Shown here: in pieces, positions 54,096-62,624 of the stretch | How the letters are laid out: the number at the start of each line of letters is the position of its first letter | Position numbering within the stretch: the stretch's first letter is position 1 | Assembly (NCBI GenBank): GCA_964459385.1 | Contig: CAYWLG010000006.1 | Coordinates: forward strand, 147,261-211,260 | DNA: 64,000 nt | Direction: 5' to 3' | DNA from: UBA6107 sp964459385 | Lineage (GTDB): Bacteria > Chloroflexota > Anaerolineae > Anaerolineales > Anaerolineaceae | The notes under the pieces: generated by a model | Databases searched by the model: none | Told to the model about the DNA's origin: nothing | Seen by the model: only the letters and a program-made list of their open reading frames with translations | Translations under genes and position numbers: made by a program

Positions 54096-54177
54096 TGGGG
54101 AAAGAGGGACTTGAACCCTCACGCCTTGCGGCACATGATCCTAAGTCATGCCTGTCTGCCAATTCCAGCATTTCCCC
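54096..54177 (-). tRNA. tRNA-Leu (TAG)
   Basis: This 82-nt type II tRNA has a long variable arm. The acceptor GGGGAAA pairs with TTTCCCC. The anticodon arm is CATGA-cttagga-TCATG with anticodon TAG, and the T arm is GAGGG-TTCAAGT-CCCTC. CCA is not encoded. A TATAAT on the minus strand (54190-54195) is a likely -10. There is no terminator before tig, so the two may share a transcript. Confidence 0.93.
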
Positions 54178-54344
54178 AAATGCGCAGAAATTATACTATA
54201 AGGTGACATATATGGTAGAGATTGCCTTCGCTGCCAACGCCTGGCTTTTCTATGGGTGGCTGTTGCAGTCAAAGAGAGAATAAATTCTGCGCTATAATAT
54301 TGGCTACCAGCCGCGGCTGGCCATTTTCTTATCAGGAGGCTCAG

Positions 54345-54761
54345 TTGAGCCGCGTTTACAATCCAGACAGCGCCGGGAAAGAGCGCAACCAATTGACGCG
54401 CAGCATTGTGTTGGCTTTGCGGGAATTGATGAAACAGCAGGGCACAGATGATCTCACCAGAGATCTGGCAGCCTATGTGGCACTGGCCTTGGACGAGGTA
54501 AATGGCACGATCGAGGCTTCAGTCGGCGCCTGGGAGAAGCGGGGTTACTGGGTAAAAGCCGATAAATTCCGTTTGGAATGGGAATGGACGAGCAGTTATG
54601 CTCGAACAATGAGTGAGGCGCTAAGAAAAGATGACTGGGCTACGGTGGCGATGACCTCGGCCAAGATCGCGCAAAAGTTGAACAAGATCACCGTGCCTGA
54701 ACGCAACCGGTTGGGCACCCCCTGGGTGGGCAGTTGGAAGCGGTTGATGGAATCCAAATAA
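54345..54761 (+). CDS. Conserved-looking hypothetical protein
   Basis: The 138-residue soluble, helical protein is rich in Arg, Trp and Ala, with KERNQLTRSIVLALRELMKQ near the N-terminus and a Trp-rich centre (WEKRGYW, FRLEWEW). I do not recognise a family. The start is TTG 54345, placed five bases after AGGAGG. A TATAAT at 54293-54298 lies upstream, which rules out the longer frame from 54222. A strong terminator follows, so it is a single-gene unit. Confidence 0.7.
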   Translation: MSRVYNPDSAGKERNQLTRSIVLALRELMKQQGTDDLTRDLAAYVALALDEVNGTIEASVGAWEKRGYWVKADKFRLEWEWTSSYARTMSEALRKDDWATVAMTSAKIAQKLNKITVPERNRLGTPWVGSWKRLMESK

Positions 54762-54765
54762 GACG

Positions 54766-54805
54766 AAAATCCCTTGAGTGAATTGACCTCAAGGGATTTA
54801 TTTTT
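54766..54805 (+). terminator. Terminator after the 54345 gene
   Basis: AAATCCCTTGAG (to 54777) pairs with CTCAAGGGATTT (54788-54799), followed by ATTTTT. Confidence 0.88.
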
Positions 54806-54811
54806 GAGGCC

Positions 54812-54842
54812 TTGACATTAACGTTACGTAATAGTTTATACT
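54812..54842 (+). promoter_or_regulatory. MerR-type promoter with 19-bp spacer
   Basis: Perfect TTGACA (54812-54817) and TATACT (54837-54842) are separated by 19 bp, the over-long spacing typical of promoters activated by MerR proteins. The spacer contains the palindrome TTACGTAA. The -10 ends seven bases before the ATG of the regulator itself. Confidence 0.75.
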
Positions 54843-54849
54843 GTTAGCC

Positions 54850-55599
54850 ATGTACACAGTAAAAGAACTGTCCAAGCTGGCGGGTATTACCCCACGCACG
54901 CTGCATTACTACGATGAGATCGGCTTGCTCAAGCCGTCCCAGGTCGGCGATAACGGCTATCGCTACTATGGGGAGGAAGCGGTCTATCGTTTGCAGCAGA
55001 TCATGCTTTACCGGCAGATGGAAATTCCGCTGGAGAAGATCGGTGAGCTCATGGGACGCCATGATTTCGATATCCTCTCTGCATTGCAAGACCACCAGGC
55101 CGCGCTGGAGCAAAAGATCGTGCAAATGCAGCAGTTGGTACTTACTGTGGAAAAGACAATCGAGCATTTGAAAGGAAAAACAAAAATGGACAACAAAGAG
55201 TTGTTTAAAGGGCTTAGCAAAGCGCAGGAAGAAGCATACGCCAAAGAAGCAGAGCAGATGTATGATCCTGAGATCGTGCGCGCTTCCAACAAAAAATGGA
55301 AGGGATATTCCGATGAGGAAAAGTCTCGCATCCTGCAGGAATCTGGCCAGATCTATGTAGATATGGCGGCTGCCATACCGCAGGGCGCTGCCTCTGATGC
55401 CGCCCAGACCTGCGTGGCCCGCTGGCGCAAGAACATGGAACACTTCTGGACGCCCAACCTGGACCAACTTGTGGGATTATCTGAGCTTTACAATCAAGAT
55501 GAGCGCTTTAAGGCTAATTTTGACAAGGTAAACAGCGGCCTGGCCGAGTTCTTTCGGGAGGCAGTCAAGGTTTACGTTGCCAGGCAAAAAGCAGGTTAA
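54850..55599 (+). CDS. MerR-family regulator with TipAS ligand domain
   Basis: The 249-residue protein begins with a MerR winged helix (MYTVKELSKLAGITPRTLHY, YDEIGLLKPSQVGDNGYRYY). A dimerisation coiled coil follows (about 75-112). The C-terminal TipAS domain (about 125-245; YDPEIVRASNKKWKGYSDEE, then the FWTPNLDQLVGLSELY segment) binds thiopeptide-type or other large drugs in TipA. It probably activates its own promoter. No target exporter gene is adjacent. The transcript is predicted to start at or next to the ATG. Confidence 0.92.
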   Translation: MYTVKELSKLAGITPRTLHYYDEIGLLKPSQVGDNGYRYYGEEAVYRLQQIMLYRQMEIPLEKIGELMGRHDFDILSALQDHQAALEQKIVQMQQLVLTVEKTIEHLKGKTKMDNKELFKGLSKAQEEAYAKEAEQMYDPEIVRASNKKWKGYSDEEKSRILQESGQIYVDMAAAIPQGAASDAAQTCVARWRKNMEHFWTPNLDQLVGLSELYNQDERFKANFDKVNSGLAEFFREAVKVYVARQKAG

Positions 55600-55630
55600 A
55601 AAAATCAGGGCGGTCAATTGACCGCCCTGA
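55598..55630 (-). terminator. Terminator of the acyl-CoA synthetase gene (perfect 26-bp palindrome)
   Basis: The 26 bases 55605-55630 form a perfect inverted repeat (half-site TCAGGGCGGTCAA). On the minus strand it is followed by a run of seven T. It also lies just behind the convergent MerR gene, but its plus-strand T-run is weak. Confidence 0.88.
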
Positions 55631-55647
55631 ACTTTATCTATCAAAGT

Positions 55648-57759
55648 TTACTTGGCTTTGAGGATGACGCGTGCATCCACAACCTTGAGGCCTTTGCCTT
55701 CTTCATACACGAGCACGGGGTTGGCATCGGTTTCTTTGATCTCATCTTCCAGGTCCATGATCATGGTGGAGTATTTCACAATGGTCTCGGCCAGGGCTTT
55801 GCGATCACGCGGGGATTCACCACGCACACCCTTCAGAATGGGGGCGCCTTTGATCTCGGTCAGCATTTCAGCGGCCTGATCTTCAGAGATGGGGGCAACG
55901 CGGAAAGTGACGTCTTTGAGCACTTCCACGAAAATGCCGCCCAAACCGAACATCATGGTGGGGCCAAAGGTGGGATCGTTCACAGAACCGAGGATGCATT
56001 CAGTGCCCCAGGGGGCCATTTCCTGAATGGCGATACCGTGAATGTTGGCTTCGGCTTTATAAGCTTTGGCGTTGGCGAGGATGGTCTTGAAGGCATCGCG
56101 AACCGCGGCCTCGTCTTTGATGTTCACTTTGACGCCACCGGCATCCGATTTGTGCAGGATCTCGGGGGAGACGATTTTCATCACTACCGGGAAGCCGACT
56201 TTCTTGGCCAAGGCAACTGCTTCGTCTTCGGTCTTGGCGAGCAGGGTGGTGGTGGTCAGCAAGCCATAAGCGCTGAAGACTTCTTTGGCCTCGATCTCGG
56301 TGAGGGCGTCGCGGCCTTCTGCGCGGGCTTTGTTGATGACTTCCAATGAGGCCTTGCGTGCTTTGGCGTCTGACTTGAAGCTGAAATCAGCTTTCTTGGC
56401 GTGAAGCTGGGCATATTCATGCAGGGCAGCCATTGCATTGATAGCTACATCGGGGGCACCGTAAGCGGGAATGCCATTTTCAACCAGCCAGGCCATGGCG
56501 GCCTCGGATTTTTCACCGCCCACGAAGGAAACGGTCACCGGGGTATCTTTAACCTTGGAATCGTCCACGGCCTTCTTGATGGCTTGGGCGATCTCAAGCG
56601 GGTTGGTCATGGCGGTTTCGCAGTAGAGCACGATCAGACCATCCGTCCATTTGTGGGCGATGGCGAATTTGACAGAATCGTAATACCACTCATTGCCGGC
56701 CATACCAGTGAGGTCCACCGGGTTCTTGGCTGAACCGAATTCGGGCATGTGTTTCTTGAGTTCTTCCTGAACATCTTCAGGGGCAAAATGCAGGGGGATG
56801 CCAAAACGCTCGGCGGCATCGGTGGCCAGCACACCCACACCACCACCATTGGTGATGATGAGCAAATTTTCACCCTTCATGGGGTGCTGCAGTGAAAGCG
56901 CCTGGGTGCGGTTGAAGAGATCATTCAGGTCGGTGGCCTGAATCACACCCGCCTGGCGAAAAGCAGAACCGTATACTTTGGCGGCACCGGCCAGCGAACC
57001 GGTATGAGAAGCAGCCGCTGCGGCACCATGAGCAGAAACACCGGATTTCAAAGCGATAATAGGCTTCTTGGTCTTCTGAGAAGCTTCAATAAATGCACGT
57101 CCTTTTTTGAGACCTTCAATATATAAGGAAACACAGGAGGTGTCGGGATCATCGTCGAGCCATTCGATGAGATCTGCGAAATCGACATCAGACATGTTGC
57201 CGATGGAGATCAGCTTGTCAAAACCAACTTTACGGGTGTAGGTGGCTGCGTCAAGGGCGATGAGCAGCGCGCCGCTCTGGCTGATGAGGGAGGCTTTACC
57301 GGCCAATGGCAGGCAGGGAGCGAAAGAACCGTTGAATTTATCGGAGTTTGACAAGGAACCCACGATGTTTGGGCCGAGAATGCGCATGTTGTAACGTTTG
57401 GCAGTGCTGACCATCTCGTCTTCGAGGTCTTTGCGGCCAACTTCACCAAAACCGGAGGTGATGACGATGAGGCCTTTCACACCCTTTTTTCCGCATTCTT
57501 CGGTCACGGCCGGGAGCAACTTGGCCGGCACGGTAACGATGGCGGAATCGACGGAACCGGGAACATCGGTGATGCTGGGGTAAACTTTCAGACCCAACAG
57601 TTCAGTGGCGCTTGGGTTGATGGGATAGATCGTGCCAGAGTAGCCGCCCTTGATAAGGTTATCTACGACGGTGTAACCGATCTTCCCCGGGGTGGTGGAA
57701 GCGCCGATGACGGCAACGGATTTCGGTCTCAAAAGACCATTGATTTGATTCTTGTCCAC
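55648..57759 (-). CDS. ADP-forming acetyl/acyl-CoA synthetase (alpha-beta fusion)
   Basis: The 703-residue NDP-forming acyl-CoA synthetase converts acyl-CoA, ADP and phosphate to acid, CoA and ATP, a substrate-level phosphorylation step common in fermenters. The CoA-binding domain begins KSVAVIGASTTPGKIGYTVV. The ligase region has the phospho-His motif ASHTGSLAGA. The C-terminal ATP-grasp half (about 480-703) has FPVVMKIVSPEILHKSDAGG and GIAIQEMAPWGTECILG. Alpha and beta parts are fused as in archaeal and some bacterial enzymes. Substrate range is not determinable. Confidence 0.93.
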   Translation of the reverse strand: MDKNQINGLLRPKSVAVIGASTTPGKIGYTVVDNLIKGGYSGTIYPINPSATELLGLKVYPSITDVPGSVDSAIVTVPAKLLPAVTEECGKKGVKGLIVITSGFGEVGRKDLEDEMVSTAKRYNMRILGPNIVGSLSNSDKFNGSFAPCLPLAGKASLISQSGALLIALDAATYTRKVGFDKLISIGNMSDVDFADLIEWLDDDPDTSCVSLYIEGLKKGRAFIEASQKTKKPIIALKSGVSAHGAAAAASHTGSLAGAAKVYGSAFRQAGVIQATDLNDLFNRTQALSLQHPMKGENLLIITNGGGVGVLATDAAERFGIPLHFAPEDVQEELKKHMPEFGSAKNPVDLTGMAGNEWYYDSVKFAIAHKWTDGLIVLYCETAMTNPLEIAQAIKKAVDDSKVKDTPVTVSFVGGEKSEAAMAWLVENGIPAYGAPDVAINAMAALHEYAQLHAKKADFSFKSDAKARKASLEVINKARAEGRDALTEIEAKEVFSAYGLLTTTTLLAKTEDEAVALAKKVGFPVVMKIVSPEILHKSDAGGVKVNIKDEAAVRDAFKTILANAKAYKAEANIHGIAIQEMAPWGTECILGSVNDPTFGPTMMFGLGGIFVEVLKDVTFRVAPISEDQAAEMLTEIKGAPILKGVRGESPRDRKALAETIVKYSTMIMDLEDEIKETDANPVLVYEEGKGLKVVDARVILKAK

Positions 57760-57917
57760 GAGTTTTCCTCCTGAGAAAACAATGAATTAACTAATAGCTT
57801 TTGCAAGCCTTGCTTATAATTTAAAGATGCTACAAAAATCGACCAAACACTTCATCCATTTTACAAAATTTGAAGGAGCAAAAAGTACTTTGTTTTTCAG
57901 TACTTTGTCTTAATTCC

Positions 57918-59270
57918 ATGAGCGAACTCATTTTGGACACTGAAAATGACCAGGCAGAATTTCCTTCTTCTGGCCTGATCAAAAATGTCATCCGGGCATC
58001 TTTAAGGGATGTAGATCCGTATCGCCTTGTGGCTGGCTCCATTGTACTTTCAAATGGCAATCTGTGCATAGGGAAAACCAATTATTTAAGTATTAAAAAA
58101 GTAATTTTGATCGCCATGGGCAAAGCCAGCCTGGCAATGACACGGGCAGCCGTGCAGCGGTTGGGTGAACGGATAGATCGTGGGGTGTGCGTAACCAAAG
58201 TGCTGCCAGAAACTCCACAGGCATGGCAGGGAATCGAGATCGTTCAAGGGGGGCATCCAATCCCCAATGCTGGCAGCTTGAGGGCTGGCCAAAAGATTCA
58301 AGAGGTTTTGCAAGATGTCGGCAAAGAGGATTTGGTGTTGGTACTGGTCTCCGGGGGCGCATCCGCTCTCGTTTCTTCACCGTATGAGCCCATTTCACTG
58401 ACAGATTTGCAGGCCACCAATCGAGCTCTGGTGCGCTGTGGGGCAAATATCAATGAGATCAATTCGGTGCGGAAACATCTGGAAGCGCTCAAGGGGGGAG
58501 GCCTGCTGCGTTTGGCACAACCGGCCAGGGTGCATGCGCTGATCCTTTCAGACGTGATCGGTGATGATCTGAGCGTGATCGCCTCCGGGCCAACCGTGGC
58601 AGACAAAACAACCTTTGCAGATGCCTGGGAGGTGGTGCAGCAGTACCAACTCGCCTCAACACTGCCCGAAAGTGTTTTGGCTTATTTACGTTCAGGCTTA
58701 CAAGGCGAAAAACCGGAAACCCTCAAAGTGGCTGAGATCAAGGTGGGCCAGGCAGTAAATGAAATTCTGGCCGGTAGCCATCATGCCGTGATGGCTGCAC
58801 TTAAAGAAGCTACTAAAGCTGAATATGAAACCGCCGAAATTGGGTTTCCACTGGCCGGTGAGGCCAGAGATACCTGTGCCCATTTCTTTCATGAAGCGGA
58901 AGCTCTGTTGGCGAAAATGTCCAGGCCGGCTTTTCTCATTGGCGGCGGAGAAACAACTGTTACGGTTAAGGGCAGTGGTCTGGGTGGCCGAAACCTGGAA
59001 TTCGCGCTGGCGGCGGTAGCGCCGATGCAATCCATTCCGGGGGGTGTCTTCTTCACGTTAGCCACCGATGGAGAAGACGGCCCCACAGATGCGGCCGGAG
59101 CCGTAGTGACCGATGCTACTTATCAAAAAGCTTTGGCGTTGGGTTTGAACCCACAGCAGTATCTGGACAACAATGACGCCTATTCCTTTTTCGCTGCGGT
59201 GGGCGGGCTGATCAAAACCGGTTCCACCGGCACGAATGTTAACGATCTGGCCGTCTTGATCGTTCCATAA
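57918..59270 (+). CDS. Glycerate kinase, MOFRL/GckA family
   Basis: The 450-residue protein has the DUF4147 N-terminal domain (NVIRASLRDVDPYRLV, ILIAMGKASLAMTRAAVQ-type motif, LVSGGASALVSSP) and the MOFRL C-terminal domain (GGGETTVTVKGSGLGGRNLE, then LATDGEDGPTDAAGAVV). This family phosphorylates D-glycerate at C2. The best start is ATG 57918, although it lacks a clear ribosome binding site. AAGGAG at 57873-57878 lies upstream of a TTG-initiated longer frame, so the start remains uncertain. Confidence 0.88.
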   Translation: MSELILDTENDQAEFPSSGLIKNVIRASLRDVDPYRLVAGSIVLSNGNLCIGKTNYLSIKKVILIAMGKASLAMTRAAVQRLGERIDRGVCVTKVLPETPQAWQGIEIVQGGHPIPNAGSLRAGQKIQEVLQDVGKEDLVLVLVSGGASALVSSPYEPISLTDLQATNRALVRCGANINEINSVRKHLEALKGGGLLRLAQPARVHALILSDVIGDDLSVIASGPTVADKTTFADAWEVVQQYQLASTLPESVLAYLRSGLQGEKPETLKVAEIKVGQAVNEILAGSHHAVMAALKEATKAEYETAEIGFPLAGEARDTCAHFFHEAEALLAKMSRPAFLIGGGETTVTVKGSGLGGRNLEFALAAVAPMQSIPGGVFFTLATDGEDGPTDAAGAVVTDATYQKALALGLNPQQYLDNNDAYSFFAAVGGLIKTGSTGTNVNDLAVLIVP

Positions 59271-59344
59271 CCTGTTTTGCAAAACAAAATGTGCTTCATT
59301 TTATTGAAGCGCATTGTCTGTTTCTGTAATCTATTTTGCAAAGA

Positions 59345-60382
59345 TCATTCTTCCTCGTCTTTGCAGCCGGCATAACGGGCTTTAACCGAAGGTACCAGGT
59401 ATTCATCAAAAGCGCGGTTTTCGTCATAGTCGGGCGCCCAACCCCAGTCACGGGCCGCAGCGGAATCATCTACGTCGGCAGGCCAGGTATCTACGATCTT
59501 TTGACGCGCGGCATGCGGTTCAAAGGTCACGACCGCTTTGGGGAAGGCTTTTTTGATCCGTTCAAAGAACTGCATGGCCGTCGGGCTAAAACTGGTGACG
59601 TTGTACACCAATTGGGTCAGCTTTTCTTGCGGGGCCGATTCGAGCATGAGCAACGATTTAATGGCATCCGGCATGACCATAAAGGGCAGACGGGCGTCGG
59701 GGCGCACGAAACAGGCGTATGGGATGCCCTGAGCGGCGTGATGCAACATTTCAGGCCCGTAATCGCTGGTGCCGCCTGAAGGGATGGTGACTGAACTGAC
59801 CAGCCCCGGAAAGCGCAGGCAGCGAAAATCAACATTCATACGCGTGTGATCGGCCGCCAACTGTCTGTAATAGTACGTGTAGTAACGCCCCAATTGTTCG
59901 CAGTATAGTTTGTTGCAGCCGTACATGGTGGTCGGTTTGAGGAATTCATCTTCTTTCACCTTGCCCACCTTGTTTTTGGTGGCCAGATCGGGCATGCCAT
60001 AAGCGGCAATGGAGCTGGGATAAATGAATTTGACCGGGCGTCCCTGCCAGGAGGATTGTTCCACGGCCAGCCGCAGCAAATTCAGTGTTCCTTCCACATT
60101 GATGCGGTGCGCGGTTTCAGGGTTGTATTCGGCCTTTGTGGAGAGAATGGAGGCCAGGTGGAAAATGGTGCGGATCTCATATTCCGCGACCAGACGGCCT
60201 AAGAGCATGTTATCCAGAATGTCCCCTTGAATAAAATGTTCACAATTGGGACGCAGAGATTCGTCCAGCGGCATCACGTCCATCGCAATGATGCTTATGT
60301 TCTTTTTGCCGCCAAGGTGTGAGATCAATCCATGCCCGATCTCGCCATTGGCACCAGTGATCAAGACGACTTCTTTACGCAT
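59345..60382 (-). CDS. NAD-dependent epimerase/dehydratase, likely SDR-type L-threonine dehydrogenase
   Basis: The 345-residue extended SDR has NAD motif LITGANGEIGHGL (residues 7-19), a TIFHLASILSTKAEYNPETA segment, Ser/Thr site FIYPSSIAAYG, and catalytic YxxxK (Y-G-C-N-K within TTMYGCNKLYCEQLG). The sequence style (SSVTIPSGGTSDYGPEMLHH, ASILS) is close to UDP-galactose epimerase-like L-threonine 3-dehydrogenases. A nucleotide-sugar epimerase is the alternative. GGAG precedes ATG 60382. The gene has its own upstream promoter, a possible Thr-rich leader and a terminator inside its 5' region. Confidence 0.8.
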   Translation of the reverse strand: MRKEVVLITGANGEIGHGLISHLGGKKNISIIAMDVMPLDESLRPNCEHFIQGDILDNMLLGRLVAEYEIRTIFHLASILSTKAEYNPETAHRINVEGTLNLLRLAVEQSSWQGRPVKFIYPSSIAAYGMPDLATKNKVGKVKEDEFLKPTTMYGCNKLYCEQLGRYYTYYYRQLAADHTRMNVDFRCLRFPGLVSSVTIPSGGTSDYGPEMLHHAAQGIPYACFVRPDARLPFMVMPDAIKSLLMLESAPQEKLTQLVYNVTSFSPTAMQFFERIKKAFPKAVVTFEPHAARQKIVDTWPADVDDSAAARDWGWAPDYDENRAFDEYLVPSVKARYAGCKDEEE

Positions 60383-60417
60383 AGGGTACTCCGAGTAAAA
60401 GGATTTTGAAAATGCAA

Positions 60418-60447
60418 TAAAAAAAGGTTCTGGGGATGCCAGAACCT
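60418..60447 (-). terminator. Terminator/attenuator hairpin in the leader of the epimerase gene
   Basis: AGGTTCTGG pairs with CCAGAACCT (60425-60433 / 60439-60447) with a five-base loop and seven T on the minus strand. It lies after the candidate promoter and 35 bases before the gene start, so it sits inside the leader. Confidence 0.75.
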
Positions 60448-60454
60448 GATCGCT

Positions 60455-60580
60455 TTACCTGATTTGGAGAGTGGTGGTTATGCGCGTGAACAAAGTGACC
60501 AGTGCAGTGATATCGGCAAGGCGAGTCAAGGTAGTAATTGTGTTGTGGTTTTGAAGAAACTCAAAATTATGCTTGGTCAT
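60455..60580 (-). CDS. Candidate Thr-rich leader peptide
   Basis: The 41-codon frame (ATG 60580, TAA 60455-60457) contains 11 threonines. A cluster near the end reads ATA-ACC-ACC-ACT-CTC (ITTTL), and the frame stops seven bases before the terminator hairpin. A promoter lies 43 bases upstream of the ATG. The ribosome binding site is weak and no convincing antiterminator was found. It may be a real attenuator peptide for the threonine-dehydrogenase-like gene or a chance frame. In the rest of the 60383-60853 gap I see only the features listed separately. Confidence 0.35.
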   Translation of the reverse strand: MTKHNFEFLQNHNTITTLTRLADITALVTLFTRITTTLQIR

Positions 60581-60622
60581 CTTGGCGCTCAATTCACACG
60601 AGACAAACCTAAGAACAGTGGA

Positions 60623-60652
60623 ATTATACACGAGTTTATAAGAAGACCTCAA
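60623..60652 (-). promoter_or_regulatory. Candidate promoter of the epimerase leader
   Basis: On the minus strand TTGAGG (60652-60647), an 18-bp spacer and TATAAT (60628-60623) lie 240 bases before the epimerase gene. Confidence 0.6.
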
Positions 60653-60796
60653 TGATGATGAGAAATAAGGAGCCCCGCCTTTTTTCAGTCACCCCTGAAT
60701 CTTTACGAGAACCACAAATATATGATTTCTTTTTTACCAGTACCAATAACAGCAAAATTGAATGGTAACATTGTTTGCTACATCAATGAACCAAAC

Positions 60797-60832
60797 AACA
60801 AAAAAGCCAACGATATGAATTGTTGGCTTTTT
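60797..60832 (-). terminator. Terminator of the sugar ABC transporter operon
   Basis: AAAAAGCCAAC (60801-60811) pairs with GTTGGCTTTTT (60822-60832). The minus-strand T-run follows, 22 bases after the permease stop. Confidence 0.9.
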
Positions 60833-60853
60833 CTGTGCTCAAAGGTGAAAAGT

Positions 60854-61678
60854 TTAACCTTTTACAGCTCCAAAAGAAAGACCTGAGCCAAGATTACGAT
60901 GAGTTAAGATAGAGAAGATGATTGTTGGCAAAAGGATCACAATACCAGCCGTTGCCATCATATTCCATTCAATCCCCATTTCACCCATATAGTTCATCAT
61001 CGAAAGGGGCAGGGTTTTAGCATTGACGCTGGTCATCATCATGGCATACAGGTATTCATTCCAGGTAAAGACCATGATTAAAACAGCCGTTGCCGCCATT
61101 CCCGAACGGCACATTGGGAGGACGATACTAGTCATGGCTCGGAATTTACCGCATCCATCCACCCACGCCGATTCTTCGATCTCGATCGGAACTTCCTGGA
61201 TGAAACCACGCATCATCCAAACAACGTAGGGAATGTTCATCGCACAGTTGAGCAGGATCAACCCAAGCTGGGTATCATACAGGCCTACTTTGCGAAAGAT
61301 CAGATAGATTGGGATCAATGTGCTGATAGGGGGAATAAAGCGGGAAGCGAGCAGAAATAGACCAATCCCCTCTTTCCCGGGGAGTCGAGAACGTGTCAAT
61401 GCATAAGAAGCAATCACTCCCACTACCATTGAGATGATCACCGATATCAAAGTTATGACGACTGAGTTCTTCAGGAACTGCAGAATATTGCTCTGGCGGA
61501 AAAAGGTAATGTAATTGCTGAAATTTGGCCAGACAAGAAAAGTTGGGGGTTGCTGGAAAGCCTCTTTATAAGTCTTGAAGGAGGTTACTATGGTCCAGTA
61601 AAGTGGGAATATAAAGAGTGCAGCACTGATGCAAGCGATGATGTAATTGACGAGTTTAGAAGTAAGCGATTGTTTCAT
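60854..61678 (-). CDS. Carbohydrate ABC transporter permease, MalG/UgpE type
   Basis: The 274-residue inner-membrane permease has six predicted helices. The EAA loop is recognisable in IEIEESAWVDGCGKFRAMTS, followed by IVLPMCRSGMAATAVLIMVF. The N-terminal FPLYWTIVTSFKTYKEAF is typical of the MalG subfamily. It is the third gene of the operon after the solute-binding protein and MalF-type permease. No ATPase gene follows; such CUT1 systems often share an MsmK-like ATPase encoded elsewhere. Confidence 0.93.
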   Translation of the reverse strand: MKQSLTSKLVNYIIACISAALFIFPLYWTIVTSFKTYKEAFQQPPTFLVWPNFSNYITFFRQSNILQFLKNSVVITLISVIISMVVGVIASYALTRSRLPGKEGIGLFLLASRFIPPISTLIPIYLIFRKVGLYDTQLGLILLNCAMNIPYVVWMMRGFIQEVPIEIEESAWVDGCGKFRAMTSIVLPMCRSGMAATAVLIMVFTWNEYLYAMMMTSVNAKTLPLSMMNYMGEMGIEWNMMATAGIVILLPTIIFSILTHRNLGSGLSFGAVKG

Positions 61679-61692
61679 GTTTTTCCTCCGAC

Positions 61693-62595
61693 CTATGAGT
61701 TTTTCACGCTATTGCGAAGGAGGAATATGCTTATCAAGAATAAAAGGCAGAACATCAATACAGATACGGCTGAAGAAGTTCCAATATCGTAGCGTGTAAA
61801 AGCCTGCCTCCAAACTTCAAGCGCCATTGTTTCTGTGGAAGTGCCAGGACCACCCTTCGTTAGTGCATAAATCAGATCAAAGCTACGGAAAGCCCATATA
61901 AATCGGAAGACCGCGGCGACCTCAATTACCGGCAGCATTTGTGGAAAGCGCAAACTCCAAAATATTTGCCAGGAGTTGGCACCGTCGATGGTGGCGGCTT
62001 CTATGGGTTCTGGATTCATGGCTTCGAGTGCGGCTAGTGCCAGAATAAATGTATAGGAGGCCCATTGCCAGACGTCAGCAGCGACGATACTGGTCATTGC
62101 CATTGTTCCTGTTCCCAGCCAGTTCATCTTGGCTCCGCCAAAAAAAGTGACCAGATAATTAAGCACTCCTAATTCATTGTTAAACAAAAATCTCCAGATA
62201 ACGCCGACCACGACCGATGAGAGCATCATGGGGGTAAAGAGAGCGATACGGAAAAAAGTCTTTCCGACAGTCACATTATTAATCACGACTGCGAGTACGA
62301 GGCCAATTACCAGCGATAAGATAACTGAAGCCCCGGTGTATATGAAAGTATGCAAGATTGAGTCACGAATGGTGGAATCGGTGAAAAGCTTGATGAAGTT
62401 TTCAAAGCCAGCAAAATGAATTGCTCCCGGCTTCGTCAGAATGTAATTTTGGAAGCTGAGATAAAATGTATACACCAGCGGAATGATAGAGACAATAAAG
62501 ACAATAATCAATGCTGGTGCCATCATCCCATACATGAAAAGGTTGTCTTGTGTAAAGATAGAGCGTTTAGGTTTTGCCTGAGTTGTATGTATCAT
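61693..62595 (-). CDS. Carbohydrate ABC transporter permease, MalF/UgpA type
   Basis: The 300-residue permease has six predicted helices (NLFMYGMMAPALIIVFIVSI first). The EAA loop EAMNPEPIEAATIDGANSWQ is followed by IFWSLRFPQMLPVIEV. It pairs with the MalG-type permease 14 bases downstream. I set the start at ATG 62595, since the longer TTG frame (62631) begins inside a 13-bp hairpin. The ribosome binding site is weak, so the start is tentative. Confidence 0.9.
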   Translation of the reverse strand: MIHTTQAKPKRSIFTQDNLFMYGMMAPALIIVFIVSIIPLVYTFYLSFQNYILTKPGAIHFAGFENFIKLFTDSTIRDSILHTFIYTGASVILSLVIGLVLAVVINNVTVGKTFFRIALFTPMMLSSVVVGVIWRFLFNNELGVLNYLVTFFGGAKMNWLGTGTMAMTSIVAADVWQWASYTFILALAALEAMNPEPIEAATIDGANSWQIFWSLRFPQMLPVIEVAAVFRFIWAFRSFDLIYALTKGGPGTSTETMALEVWRQAFTRYDIGTSSAVSVLMFCLLFLISIFLLRNSVKNS

Positions 62596-62624
62596 TTTGC
62601 GCGGTTTATCTTTCTTGAAAATGA

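Noticed and set aside
60418..60652. T-box riboswitch before the threonine-dehydrogenase-like gene
   Set aside because: The conserved T-box bulge sequence and stem I motifs were not found on the minus strand.
60464..60655. Plus-strand 63-codon frame in the gap before the sugar transporter
   Set aside because: It has no ribosome binding site and overlaps a minus-strand promoter and leader that are better supported.
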